64,000 nucleotides of DNA. It comes from Platerodrilus igneus. Its lineage: Eukaryota > Arthropoda > Insecta > Coleoptera > Lycidae. The DNA lies in NCBI GenBank assembly GCA_036346225.1, contig JARFIW010001670.1, forward strand, positions 6,882,001 to 6,946,000, given 5' to 3'. Under the pieces are notes generated by a model, which searched no databases, was not told the DNA's origin, and saw nothing but the letters and a program-made list of their open reading frames with translations. This document shows positions 23,601-34,238 of this stretch, piece after piece. Numbering within the stretch: the first letter of the stretch is position 1; each line of letters begins with the position of its first letter. A program made the position numbers and the translations under genes.

Positions 23601-24068
23601 AGGTCTTTTTGGGAATGACTAGGAAAGTTTGCGTTATCGAGCTTTCGCGTCCAAAAACATCATTTCTTTTAAATTTTCGTCACTGTGTTTCTTCGGCAAA
23701 GGATGTTTATTTATTTCTAAAATTTCATTTCAATTTACTAATTCATAATACTGACGAGCACCATATTTCAACTGAGGTTTTATGAATTGATAAATTTGTA
23801 GCTATTTTCGTTTTCTTGAAACTAAAAATTCTTTTAATGGCTAATTCTTTTGGCATTTTGTAACATTGCCAACAAAATATTTTCGGAATGCACTAAATAA
23901 GAATTTCTTTGAATATTGCATATATGTCTGATTTCTGTGAATTTTAACAAGGGAATGACACTTTTGGAAAATACTCTGGACGTGTTTTCGATCATACTTG
24001 TGGTTAGGATATCTTTCTATTGGGCACCTAAGTAACATAAACTTTGACCACAGTAGCTAGGGCAATAT
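20691..24068. other. AT-rich DNA without recognised genes
   Basis: Open frames of 97 codons or fewer (for example 22534-22827 on the minus strand) show no recognisable domain. No repeats were linked to other parts of the window. Confidence 0.5.
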
Positions 24069-24118
24069 GAGCGTTTTCACATTAATCGGTTGCGGCGCGG
24101 TTTACCGCTGCGGTACCT

Positions 24119-24130
24119 CGCGTGCACAAG
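24119..24130 (+). repeat. LINE target-site duplication, left
   Basis: CGCGTGCACAAG, repeated exactly at 26772-26783. The two copies bracket the Jockey-like element. Confidence 0.85.
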
Positions 24131-24149
24131 ATCGTCAAGATCCTGGGCT

Positions 24150-25287
24150 TATCTTTGCCCATCTTCTCCTCTTGCAGCATTAATTTTAGAAATTTTGGCT
24201 GCCTTGTAGCTATCCTGTCTGTTCTTTTTTCGTAGGGCGTTATTTGCCCGTCTGGTGATTTCTTCTTCTTTTTTTGCTGGTTGGTAAAGGTGGAAGGTGG
24301 CCGCTTTATGATGACTGATTGACTGATTGATGACTGCTGGCGGTTGCTCGATAGTTGATAGAGGTGGATGGAGGTGGCTGGATGATGATTGCATGTTTAT
24401 TTGGATGTATAACTGTGCCTGTGCCTTTTTTTTTATTTTTTGCTATCCAACATCTAGTATGTGTCGAGGATGTGGCTTTCTTTTGGGTTTGTTTGTGTTA
24501 TATGGATATGAGGTTGCGATGTTGCGTAGGTGTGCTAGATCTGTGGTGTCTATGGTGTTGTAAGTGTTTGTTGTTAATTGTGTAAAGTAGGTTTGTAATG
24601 TTGGTAGTTGTAAGTCGAGTCTTAGTGTCTCGTTGTGTACATACCAGGGTGCCCCTGTGATGGTTCTCATAGTATCGTTTTGTAGTGCTTCTAGTTTGCG
24701 TTTGTTCTTTTGGTTAGTGTATGTGTACCTGGCCTCAGTCGCGTAACTAATTATTGGTCTCAGGTACGTTTTGTATGTCTTTAGTCTTATGTCTAGTGGA
24801 AGTCCGTTTTTGTGGGTAAGGATGCCTTTTGCGCGTCTCGTTTTGTTCAGCGTTTCTGTTACGTGTTTGTTGAATGTGAGTCGTCTGTCAATGTGTATAC
24901 TTAAGTATTTTATCGTTGAGTTCCAAGTCAGTTGTTGTGCTTCAAGTCGTGGTGGTTTCTGTGTGGTTGTCCTTCGTTTGGAGAAATTTATTGCATCTGT
25001 TTTTTGTACGTTTAGTTTGATCCCCCATTGATCAAACCTTGGTAGTGCGTCGAGCTGTTTTTGTATTTTGTTCGTGGCATCTTGAGTGTTGCGTCCTTTT
25101 GTTACGATTAGTGTATTATCGGCGTAGATTGCGTAGAAGGAGTAGTGTTGGTTCGGTATATCGTGTACGTAGGCGTTAAATAGTGTCGAGGAGAGGCAGC
25201 TTCCTTGTGGGACACCTGCGTTATATTTGTCGGTGGTGAAAGTGCATCCTCAACCTGAATGGTCCTGTTCGTTAGGAGTTTGTGACG
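24150..25287 (-). pseudogene. Jockey-like ORF2, RT C-terminal half
   Basis: From 25287 leftward: LLTNRTIQVEDALSPP, then YNAGVPQGSCLSSTLFNAYV (RT block 4/B, about 25185-25235), YAIYADNTLIVT (25105-25140), the RT palm/thumb up to INFSKRRTT, and the post-RT domain RTITGAPWYVHNETLRLDLQ (24610-24665), typical of Jockey elements. The catalytic YADD box reads YADN (25115-25126), so the second Asp is lost. It is largely open for several hundred codons, with one or more frame changes, and so is younger than the other LINE copies here. The endonuclease is absent. Confidence 0.85.
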
Positions 25288-25289
25288 AC

Positions 25290-25630
25290 ACAGAGTCCCA
25301 CCAACCACCTCAGTCGCCTCAGCAAATAAAATAGTAATTGACAATACTTCCGACAATAACGAACACTCGAACACCGACACAGAAAGCAAGAGACAAAAAC
25401 ATAAAGACAAAACACGACGACGACGACGCAAGAATAAAGCAACTACCAAAACGACCGTATCAGAAACGAGAAACGAAAACACGCAAGCCACGGCACCAAA
25501 ACTAGTCCACGTAGCCTTGACAAGTATACCACACAACACAGGCACACCGAAACCCACAACGTCCAACGTCAATATATCAACCTCAACAAACGACACCACC
25601 GTTCAGCAAAGTTCTGAACAAAACCTTCCT
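25290..25630 (+). pseudogene. Inverted ORF1 C-terminal segment
   Basis: On the plus strand an open stretch begins PPTTSVASANKIVIDN and continues KDKTRRRRRKN..TTVSETRNENTQ. It is a hydrophilic, basic Ser/Thr-rich sequence typical of a Jockey ORF1 tail. It lies head-to-head between minus-strand ORF1 and ORF2 of the same insertion. The minus-strand 163-codon frame over this interval is only partly real: its last part (below about 25287) is ORF2, while the leading hydrophobic part is the antisense of this segment. Confidence 0.65.
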
Positions 25631-25639
25631 GTCGGTTTC

Positions 25640-26548
25640 AGGTAGTTTGTGTGTAGTGATGATTTTTGGTTGTTTTGGTGGTGCTGTAGTTGGTTTTCGT
25701 TTTTGTAGTTCTTGCTTGTAGGCTGAACAGTTCCTGTAGTTGGCAGTATGGCCCACTGCAGTTGATACAAACTAGTGCCGTTTCTTTGCTTTTGGTGCAG
25801 CCAGGTGGTTTCCGGTGCATTTTACGCACCTTGGCTTGTAGCCGCAGTTGAGGCTCGAGGGCCCGAATCTCTGGCAGGAAGGCATAGTGCTATTTCGACT
25901 CTTGACTCGAACGCTACTATTTTCAGCTTGCTGCAGCATAATAAGTTGCTGTAGTTGTAGATGTTGTGCAATGTAGGCGTGTTTTCAGGTGCAACCATTA
26001 TCGTGTTGCTGTATGTCTTCTGTTTGTTCTGTAGTTTTGTTACGTATTTGACGTTGAAGCCCAGCTTCGTCAATTCAGCCTGTACGTTGTCTGTAGTTAT
26101 GTTGGCCGCAAGTCCTTTTATTACTACCTTTAGTTCCCTCTCGCTTTTCAGGGTGTACGTGTAATATTCTATACCGTTTACTTTAAGGTAGTTTTGTACA
26201 AAACGGTACTCATTTGTGTCTTTCGGTAGGATTCTTGCTCCTAGTTCTGAGGCTCTGGTATTGATGCTTTTCTGAAGGGATCTTTGCATCTCTCTCGCAT
26301 GCGTAAGGAAGTTCAGGAAAAACTTCTACGAGGATGGTTGGTACTTTTGCGGTAATTGGTCGTTTCTCACCTGCATCGATTGCCTTCGTTGTTGTTGCTG
26401 TCGGTGTTGCTGCGGTAGCTGCTGCGCATGCATAGCTCGTCGAGGGCGTTACTTGTTGAGTGGCGCTTGTTCTTTTCCTTTTGGTGTCTTTTTCAGACCG
26501 CGATATGTCGTCGTGGCTTTGGCGGTATTTAATCTGGTCGGTTTCCAT
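25640..26548 (-). pseudogene. Jockey-like ORF1 (Gag-like) with zinc knuckles, frameshifted
   Basis: The protein starts at ATG 26546-26548 and is basic and Ala/Thr-rich for about 90 residues. A frame change near 26240 follows. The RNA-binding domain then reads YYTYTLKSERELKVVIKGL, matching the Jockey Gag core (YHTYTLKEEK..RVVLRGL type). Cysteine-rich knuckles follow in broken frames near 25640-25880, with CVNC/CINCSGP-like blocks. In Jockey elements this protein binds RNA and guides the RNP to the nucleus. Its last part is displaced onto the opposite strand (25290-25630). It is inactive because of frameshifts. Confidence 0.8.
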
Positions 26549-26771
26549 CCCATCTAATAGCTTTATAGTAGCGCGGTTGTCTGAATTTGTTGTTGATTGT
26601 GAACATTTGGTGCTTCAGGATCTCCCATCCTGGTTGAACACTTGCACATTACCGATAACAAGTTTATTATTTAACACTTTGCTTATACTAGTGATAACTC
26701 TCGAAACTAACTAACGAAATTAATATGCTCTCTACATACGTCTGTACTCGTCTGTGGCTAGATGAATACTC

Positions 26772-26783
26772 CGCGTGCACAAG
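26772..26783 (+). repeat. LINE target-site duplication, right
   Basis: CGCGTGCACAAG, identical to 24119-24130. Confidence 0.85.
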
Positions 26784-29700
26784 TTTTACCTTACTTTAGA
26801 CGATTTCAGATTATTGCGGTGCGGAAAAATTACTGGTGCGGCCTGCGGAATTCGCAGACACATTGCGGCTGGCGGTCAGAAACCAGACGGTTTTAATACC
26901 CCACTGAATTTGAATACAATTGTAAATGGGTACTTTCACACTGGTCGCTATGCGGCGACGGATTTAGTCGAACCAGGTTGCCAAATAGGTGTACTTAATG
27001 ATTAGCAGTTTAAAAGATGTCAAAAATCGATACAATTGAGAAATAATTGACCTGATAGAATTGGTTGAACAATAAAGATCATGTATTTGGAAAAAATCTA
27101 TGAACGATCACAAGGACCTCCGTATTATACTTCGACTCTTCATTATGAATAAAATCACTGCTACCTACACATTCTGTTAACGCCGAACTACAAGCCTAAA
27201 CGATATTTTCTGATGTAAAAACAACGTCTGGTTTACGATAAACCGTCCGGCAAACCGGAAGTAGCGTATATCTATCGTCATTCACCGATTCATAACATGC
27301 TACTAAAAAGATTTTTCTGAAACCCACAAGATTCAGGGAGTCACCAATACATATTGTTTCATACACGTTTTTGCTTGATCATTCAAAATTAAACCAATAC
27401 CTTTCGTCCCGAACTTATTGCTCTCTACTCTAGACCACAAATCCAACATACTCATCTAATTCAACATATTTCCCCTTCCACTTCGTTTTACTCACACACA
27501 GCGCATGCGTGCGCCTTTCTTTCACTTCATTCATGATTTCATATTCTTTACAGTCACTTCCATGACATTCCAGGTACCAAATCTTCATTCCTGATTCATG
27601 CGATCTTTAGCTGATGGATCAGATATTTTTCGTCTTAGTCGCCCACGATGACTTTGATGGTCCGAAGCTTTCGCAAACACCTTGTTTGTAAGTCGTAATT
27701 AGGTTACACCAGGATACCAACCAAGATCGTATACATGCCGTTCTAGCTTTCCCTACTAACGGCAACGACACCTTACAGTTCAGTGTTGGTATGTTTAGTC
27801 TCTCTGCCACAGACATCGCCACGATTCCCAACCTCCAGGTGTGCCTAACGTTTTTGAATACAAGCTAAGACGTCCCCTCCCTAGAGGAATTACCTTGTAA
27901 GCCAGCAGAAAGTTGCCTGCACTACGATCACTAGGAAGTACATGCTGTGCGCTGACACACATCGAACACGGCAATCAATTCTACTTCAATATTTTCCAAT
28001 GTAGTGCGGATAATTTTTAATAGGTTGTTAATAAGTTTCTAATAGTTTCTGCGCACTTAGTAGGTCCAGGCGTGGAGTCTTCAATAAAGTATAACGAATG
28101 TCTTAATGGTAACTCATTTGTATAACGTAAGCAAAAGAAGTATATTGGATAATCTAACTTCATCCCAATTTGAGTGAGCAGCGCAAGCAATATGTGTGTA
28201 AAAAATTAATTCTACTATCAACCCAAAACATAATATTACCTTTTGATATCTTAGAACCTCCACACTGGATATTTAACAGTTTTCCTGGTTTTAGACATTT
28301 CAAAATAGGCAAATATACACAAAACCCATTTTTTAAAACTACGAAAACGTTTGTCTCATACAATACTTGGAAGAATCAAAATGGTAGAAAAGGTGGAACC
28401 CGAGTAAATAGTACCAGGATTTGAAACAAGTGACCCTGCCTACGAAATATGCGAAAACACTCGGTTAAGGAATAGAATTAACGAGAACACGTAAATTTAA
28501 TAATTTGTTTTATAAAAAAGACGGATGAAAGTGATCATATTTCTGAAATGTTTTTTCAAACGCTATGTCACCTATTATCGTTGGACAACTTTTGATCATA
28601 CAGGATAGGAAAAAGATCCAAAAAAAGTTTGCCGCTTCGCACTAATTATCTAGTTTTCTTCGACCAAGTACTATGACCAGTTTAAAATCAAATGCACAAA
28701 GAATTTTTAACAGACTTGTTTTAAAATCTTAGGTTGACCTTGTTATCTGACCGCATATTTAATAAAGCCTACGCGTAAACTGTAGTCAATCAAACGTTCC
28801 TTGCGAAACAATTGTAATCAAGTTTAAAAAGTGGAATATGGTAAGACTCCTTGCTTCAGATACAAACTCCTAAATTAGTCTTTTCAATCTATAATTTTTG
28901 TATTGTCTGTTGACATGTTAAAAACCCAATAAAAAAGATTCTGTTTAAAAACTTGGCATTAGTTTTCAAGAGACACTACAGGTTCTTATAAAAGGCAGTT
29001 GTGTAAACAAGCGCAGTAATATAAGCGAACTTTCCAAATGTTAATTAATAGTAGTAAAAACAAAATTATTATTCTTAAACATAATTTATATTTAGAATAT
29101 CAAGGAAAGTTGAGTATGATATTCAAAATGGAAATTTTTCGGATGACATTCTACGTTAAGTTTAGTAAATAGAAGCTATACTTTTTATGATAAATGGATC
29201 TTATTTGGGTTTAGAATGCTCTCCTCTGTCATAACCCGCAAATTAACTTGCATGAAGTAGATCAGCCACGATTAGTTATTTTCTGGTGAATTTCTGAAAT
29301 AGCCTTTGTTAAAGATCTTCTGTTATATACTGATCGGGCCTTTTCCCAAAATGGCAACGTAACTGCCATCATCAAACAGTGTCTGGTGTGTAGAACAACA
29401 CTTGCTTCTTTTAATACTCACGCGGTCTACACCTCCGATAAGGCATTTTAGTTTCTGTCTCTTGGAATGGGCGAGGCACTGTAATTATTGAGAGAATGGA
29501 GCCACATTGGATATTATTGTCATTCCTGGAATATACTATATTGATCTTTCCACATAGCATAATCATAGCTTTCCTCTTTTATCTTTAGTTTTGAGCAGCC
29601 TTTATGCCAAAACGGGTTGCTGTTTTTTGGAGTGCTATCAGTATCTCAAAACCTTGTAATCCTCAGCTCTAAAAGCAAATCTCAAGAACATATTTTTTTT

Positions 29701-29820
29701 TTGAGATACAATTCAGTCCACAAACAACGCCTCACACTAACATCTAATCGCAAATCTTGATACCCTTTTAATTTGTCGTAAATCCTAAAGGAACCTCAGC
29801 GAATTAGATAGTTTACATGT
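26784..29820. other. Unannotated DNA
   Basis: A GCGG-rich patch at 26815-26960 and the flank at 24069-24118 together form the pre-insertion site of the Jockey-like element. It may itself be a small DNA transposon, but no inverted ends were found. The rest is AT-rich with no recognisable genes. Confidence 0.45.
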
Positions 29821-29824
29821 CACT

Positions 29825-30052
29825 ACCAATCCCGAGGTTATAGCTTTGATTTCTTACCTGGATCGATTGAAAAAATCAGAGCGAGCATTTTTTAGAAAAA
29901 TACCCACTCTCGTTCGGATGAGAGGTTTACATACAAGTCTCGTATGTGAGCGCTGTCACGCATATCTAAGATCTTTACCTTGCTAGGCATGGCTAGGTTT
30001 AGACTAAATTCTAAATTTCTATGTTTAAAAACACGCCTAATGGCCAATGTAG
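29825..30052 (+). mobile_element. SINE copy 4
   Basis: A diverged plus-strand copy: a head remnant near AATCCCGAGGTT, then GCGAGCATTTTTTAG, CGTTCGGATGAGAGGTT, GTCACGCATATCTAAGATC and TTTACCTTGCTAGG. It ends at GGCCAATGTAGTATCTTC. The order of motifs matches the other copies. Confidence 0.7.
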
Positions 30053-30479
30053 TATCTTCAGATGCCGTATTTTTGAGATCGACTATACGGTACATCGTTG
30101 ATATGGTTCAAACGATTCTAAGTATTCTGCCTAAGAAAATGTATTCGTTCTTTATAACCCCACGTAATTAAAAATTAATTAATTGAAATTTAAGGTCATT
30201 TGCTTCAAATAAGCTTTTAAAAACTACGTTAGTTTGTATTGCAATTATTTTTTAAGCAGTGTGATAGTTTATAGATTCCTATTTGTGTGCATTTTGATTC
30301 TGTTCCTAAAAATTGTGCCATCTTTCTGAATAGAAACAACTGTAATAATAAGGATTGTGTATGGTGTTCGTCTATTGTGTATACAAAAGTATTTTCATAC
30401 TATTTCTAATTGTTTTTGAAAAATACTTTGGTAGTTATATTTAAATTAATGTTATCTTTGAAAATTACTAGGAACCGCC

Positions 30480-30835
30480 GAACGTGAAATCGGCTGATTT
30501 CACGTCAAGCGTATTGGCTACCTAAAAGTCGCTCCCAGGGCGCAATTGAAGGCACTCACTCTTCTAAACTTTAAAAAAATTTTAACCTATATATTCAAGC
30601 CAAATATATTAAACATTAATAAATCAGTCGCCTTCAATTTGTGCAACAAATGTCAACCTTAAAAATTTTTATTATATTTACAACGATCCTAGTTCGTCGA
30701 ACGAAACGTAAATAAAGACGATTTTAACAAATATGAGTGGTTTAATTCTTAAAGAAAATTAAGAAGAATACAAAACAAACAACAACAAATATATAGAGAG
30801 TATTTATAAGCAAGTTTGAGGTAGTTGTGAAAAAT
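30480..30835 (+). repeat. Dispersed repeat family Y, copy 2 and flank
   Basis: From 30718 it matches copy 1 (GACGATTTTAACAAATATGA, AAGAATACAAAACAAAC, AGAGAGTATTT). Upstream are TCGTCGAACGAAACGTAAAT and short inverted words (GAAATCGGCTGATTTC at about 30489-30504). This copy lacks the 910-bp GC-rich insertion and so represents the empty-site form. Confidence 0.6.
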
Positions 30836-31076
30836 TATTATTTTTCAGTCTTCAGTTGTAATTGCATTGGTAGACTTTAAGATTGGTATGTGATTAATAT
30901 TTTTGAATAATGCGTGTTAAAGAAAGATGTTTGTGAATGTAGCGAATGTTATAATTTGAACAATTGCTTATAAATGTGTTGTCATTAAAATTTTTGTGCA
31001 GTTTCATTGTGTTAATATAGTTGAGCTAGCAAGATAATACGGGCAATCATCCCACATAATTTCATTTACGCAACAA

Positions 31077-31082
31077 CCATAG

Positions 31083-31122
<40 letters not shown>

Positions 31123-31135
31123 CTATGATAATAGG
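31077..31135. repeat. AT-microsatellite palindrome
   Basis: CATAGCAAT, a long (AT)n run and ATTGCTATG form a perfect palindrome of about 58 bp. It could extrude as a cruciform. Confidence 0.9.
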
Positions 31136-32140
31136 GCTATTTAGGGGTATATTGAGTCATAAGGGTCGTACACTACATGTAAATAGCACTAAAGTTTAGA
31201 AAACTGAACGTTTTCAACATAAAACGGAAGTAATTCGCCAATTATGCAAAAAGCTAATATCAAGCACACTGTATAAAAATCATAACTAACTTTAATTAAT
31301 GAAAGGAAGCTCATTCTTCAAAAATCAAATCACATTTAGTAAGATAAATAACTTATATGCCATACAATTCATTTTAAAACAACAATGCAAGCATAAAACC
31401 GAAAATAAATACGCAGGAATAACATTTTAAAAGCAAACGAGTCTTATTGAAATAAACACGCATTAGTATAAGGAAATACATACATACGCGCAATAAAAGA
31501 ATCCCATTCAAAACAAATATGTTTCATAAACGCAAGAAGTGAATAAACTCATTCAATTTTCGTTATCATAAAAATTTCGCCTTCGTGATCTTTATCATAG
31601 AGTCAATACAAAACCCAAAAATTATCTTGACAAAAATAAAAGCCATACGTTGCCTACGTGCGAGGTCGACTTATAATTTCCTACATCAAAATACGGCATG
31701 GCGGGTGAAAGTACAATGACTCTAGGAATACACTATACAAACTGGATGTATACGTGACCGACGCCAGCAATTCAACAAGCTATTATCAAGTTAATACCAC
31801 AGAAAGCCCAAGGTATGGACAATAACTTAGAGCACGGCTCAAACTTTGATCGAAGGACGCAGATAAACCAATGTCAGGTGGAGGCGTTTTTTTTAAATAG
31901 CACACGAATTTGGTAAACAATCATTCTTTCTTTAACCAAGGCACGCTGTATAGCATTTCAAGTCAAAAAGTCACGCGAAGGGAACATAGTAAAATTAAAT
32001 AATTATATTTTGTGGAAGTCGTGATAGAAAAGTTTAAAAATAATAGTAATAGTGCAAATATACGAGAGAAATATTAGCCGTTGACTGAAAAACTTAAGCT
32101 AGAAATTTTTAATTAAATCTAATTTTAACATTTATATCTT
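31136..32140. other. Unannotated AT-rich DNA
   Basis: No coding or repeat signal was recognised. Confidence 0.5.
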
Positions 32141-32149
32141 AGGGCTCGA

Positions 32150-32375
32150 AGTCATGATCTAAATTACCAGCTATATCATCTAAATTACCATATAAATTAT
32201 CATACAAATTACCAGCTAAATTACCATCGAAACTATGATCTAAATTATCATCTAAATTACCATATAAATTATCATATAAATTGTCATTGAATTTATCATC
32301 TAAATTTTCATCTGAATACGAATCTAAACATTGATATAGAAATTTAAAATACAAATCTAAATCTAAATTTGCATC
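32150..32375 (-). repeat. 12-bp-period minisatellite (CTAAATTATCAT-like units)
   Basis: About 18 degenerate copies of a 12-bp unit (CTAAATTACCAT, ATAAATTATCAT, CAAATTACCAGC) run in tandem. Because the period is a multiple of three, the minus strand stays open (32139-32354) as a repeating NLDDNLYGNLYDN-type peptide. No gene context supports translation. It is a simple tandem repeat. Confidence 0.85.
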
Positions 32376-34163
32376 AAAGCAGTAAAAGGAGTATTATTCT
32401 AAACATTGAGAGGGTATTTGGCGAAGCTGTCTTACAAAATCAATAAGTGAACCAGAGGTACTGATCAACCGCACGCAGCAGCAGTTCGAAGAATTCGAAA
32501 CACGCAGGGAAAACACAGGTCAGAAATAAGAACTATCTTTAATAAGATAAGGCATTAATTTCATTTTGAACACTTATAATTTTTATATATAGAAATATTT
32601 ATGTAAAGGGTCATCAAAAATCTTTTAAAAATTACGTAGTGCGAAAGGGAAAGGTCATTGAACGTTTAAAGGATTATCAGTAGTAAATAGTGTTTTTTTT
32701 GCTGGCCTTAAATTGATTTAAGGGAGTAACAATTTGGGGACAAATAAATTGATATTGTTACTTTGATTCAGGGGTTTAATTTTGAATAGTGAATCACATT
32801 ATCAAAGTTATAAAGCTGTAAAGCTTGGTCATTATACAAACTTTGATTAGTTTCGTTTATATCATTCAAGAAGGAAAGTGCTAAAGAAAGAGGAGTGTAG
32901 AAACTTCTTTGTTTTTGTACCGACGTGCACTCTGTGTGAATTGAGCTGAGCTAGTCGAGGCATATAAAAAGAATTGTATTTAAAATTTAAAGTTGAAGTT
33001 ATTTAGAGACATAGAGCGGTGGCGGTCAGCAGGAAACTGAACGTTCTTGCAGTAAAATTTGAATTTCTCAAAGTTAGTACAGTTCTGATCTCTCATCACG
33101 AATTCATTAATAGAGAAATACTTGTTCTTAGGAAAATTCGCATTTTTAATTATTATTCACTACAAGCTCAAACCATTATCAGGAATCTAGCTGATTCAGT
33201 CAAAGGGGAGCTTAAGAATATACAGAAGTTTCACAATACCATAAAGGCATCTGAAAGTGTCATAATTATTTAGGAATTTCGTATTAATTACAACCAAATT
33301 TTATTCTCGACAGTTTCTGACAACTCTCTCCATTTCTGAAACTTAACAACGAATTTATAATATAAAGCGACTCGTCTTTAACATTCCGAGCCTCTCCATT
33401 TTCCTGTTTATTCCACAACAGTTGACTTGGAGGGTGGCTTTATGAAAATTACAGCCTGCTCATTTTATTAAGATCAACGTACCAAATAATACAATATTTT
33501 AAATATAAAATTACACAGAATTTTCCTCTGTGTATATAAATTTTGTACTTTTTATCGAAGAGTAGATCGTTTTAAAATGCAAAATACGTACAACAATGCG
33601 ATTGTTACAGTAATAACAAGTACAAGCCTTTTTTGCAAGTGTTCAATGCAGACGTTTAAGTAAATACAGCCTTTGATACAAAATAATGAGGGGTTTAATA
33701 TGCGTTTAAACGAGTATCTTTATTCTTATAGCTTCATATTCTCGTCGTCGCTTTTATGTCCGTAGGGATGATGAGACTTTCTTGAACACATTGTTATTCT
33801 TAGTCTAATGAACTCAAACGTTCAATATAATAATCAATATTGTATCCGCCTCCTAACAAAGAAAATTCGTGCTGTATAATCTTAATTAAGAAACTTGTTG
33901 ACAACTTTTTAATTCAGGAAAAATTAATTTTCTGTTCTAAAAATGCTGCAACACGTGGTGCACATCATATATATTTTTTTATATAAACGCTTACACATGC
34001 TAGAAATAAAGCTCATCTGTTTTCTGTTTATTTAATCATTTAATGTGCTCGTTTCCTCATCAAATATATCTGCTCCGTTTCTGTTTATTTTTGAAAGTGA
34101 AGCACTTGATATAATACCTAAGTGGTTGTCACTCAAATTAATTTCATGTGGTTTTTGTTACAG
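32376..34163. other. Unannotated DNA upstream of exon candidate
   Basis: The open frame at 33019-33273 (84 codons, plus strand) has no recognisable domain. If 34164-34238 is an exon, this stretch would be intron. Confidence 0.4.
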
Positions 34164-34238
34164 TGCTGGGAAAACTGCGAATTACTCCAATCGAATTTTC
34201 AAGTATGGGGTGCCATGTGCGAGGAGAAGGAGATATGC
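34164..34238 (+). CDS. Candidate 75-bp internal exon of a cysteine-rich protein
   Basis: A pyrimidine-rich acceptor (GTGGTTTTTGTTACAG, ending 34163) and a strong donor (GTAAGTATT, from 34239) bracket exactly 25 codons. In phase 0 these read CWENCELLQSNFQVWGAMCE and then EKEIC: four cysteines and two tryptophans in a compact pattern, as in disulphide-rich extracellular domains. Anosmin-like cysteine-rich regions came to mind, but this is unverified. The other two frames are also open but lack such a pattern. The sequence is less AT-rich than its flanks. The host gene cannot be named and no neighbouring exon was found, so introns would be long. A DNA transposon starts about 200 bp downstream. 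Confidence 0.5.

Larger units (their letters stand above)
24131..26771 (-). mobile_element. Jockey-like LINE 2 with inverted internal segment
   Basis: A 2.64-kb insertion bounded by 12-bp target duplications (24119-24130 and 26772-26783), transcribed leftward. The 5' end includes AGACGAGTACAGACGTATGT, resembling a Jockey internal promoter with an RGACGT downstream element. ORF1 (Gag-like) follows at 25640-26548, then ORF2 RT and C-terminus at 24150-25287. Between them, 25290-25630 encodes an ORF1 C-terminal-like sequence on the opposite strand. The endonuclease and front of RT are missing. It is a single insertion event with internal inversion and deletion, not an intact element. Confidence 0.85.

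Noticed and set aside
24327..25031. Plus-strand frames of 76-86 codons
   Set aside because: They are antisense of Jockey-like ORF2, which shows clear RT motifs on the minus strand.
26815..26960. GCGG-rich patch as a Harbinger-like terminal repeat together with 24069-24118
   Set aside because: The similar words (TTTCACA..GCGGCG) are in direct, not inverted, orientation and no TIR pair could be shown.
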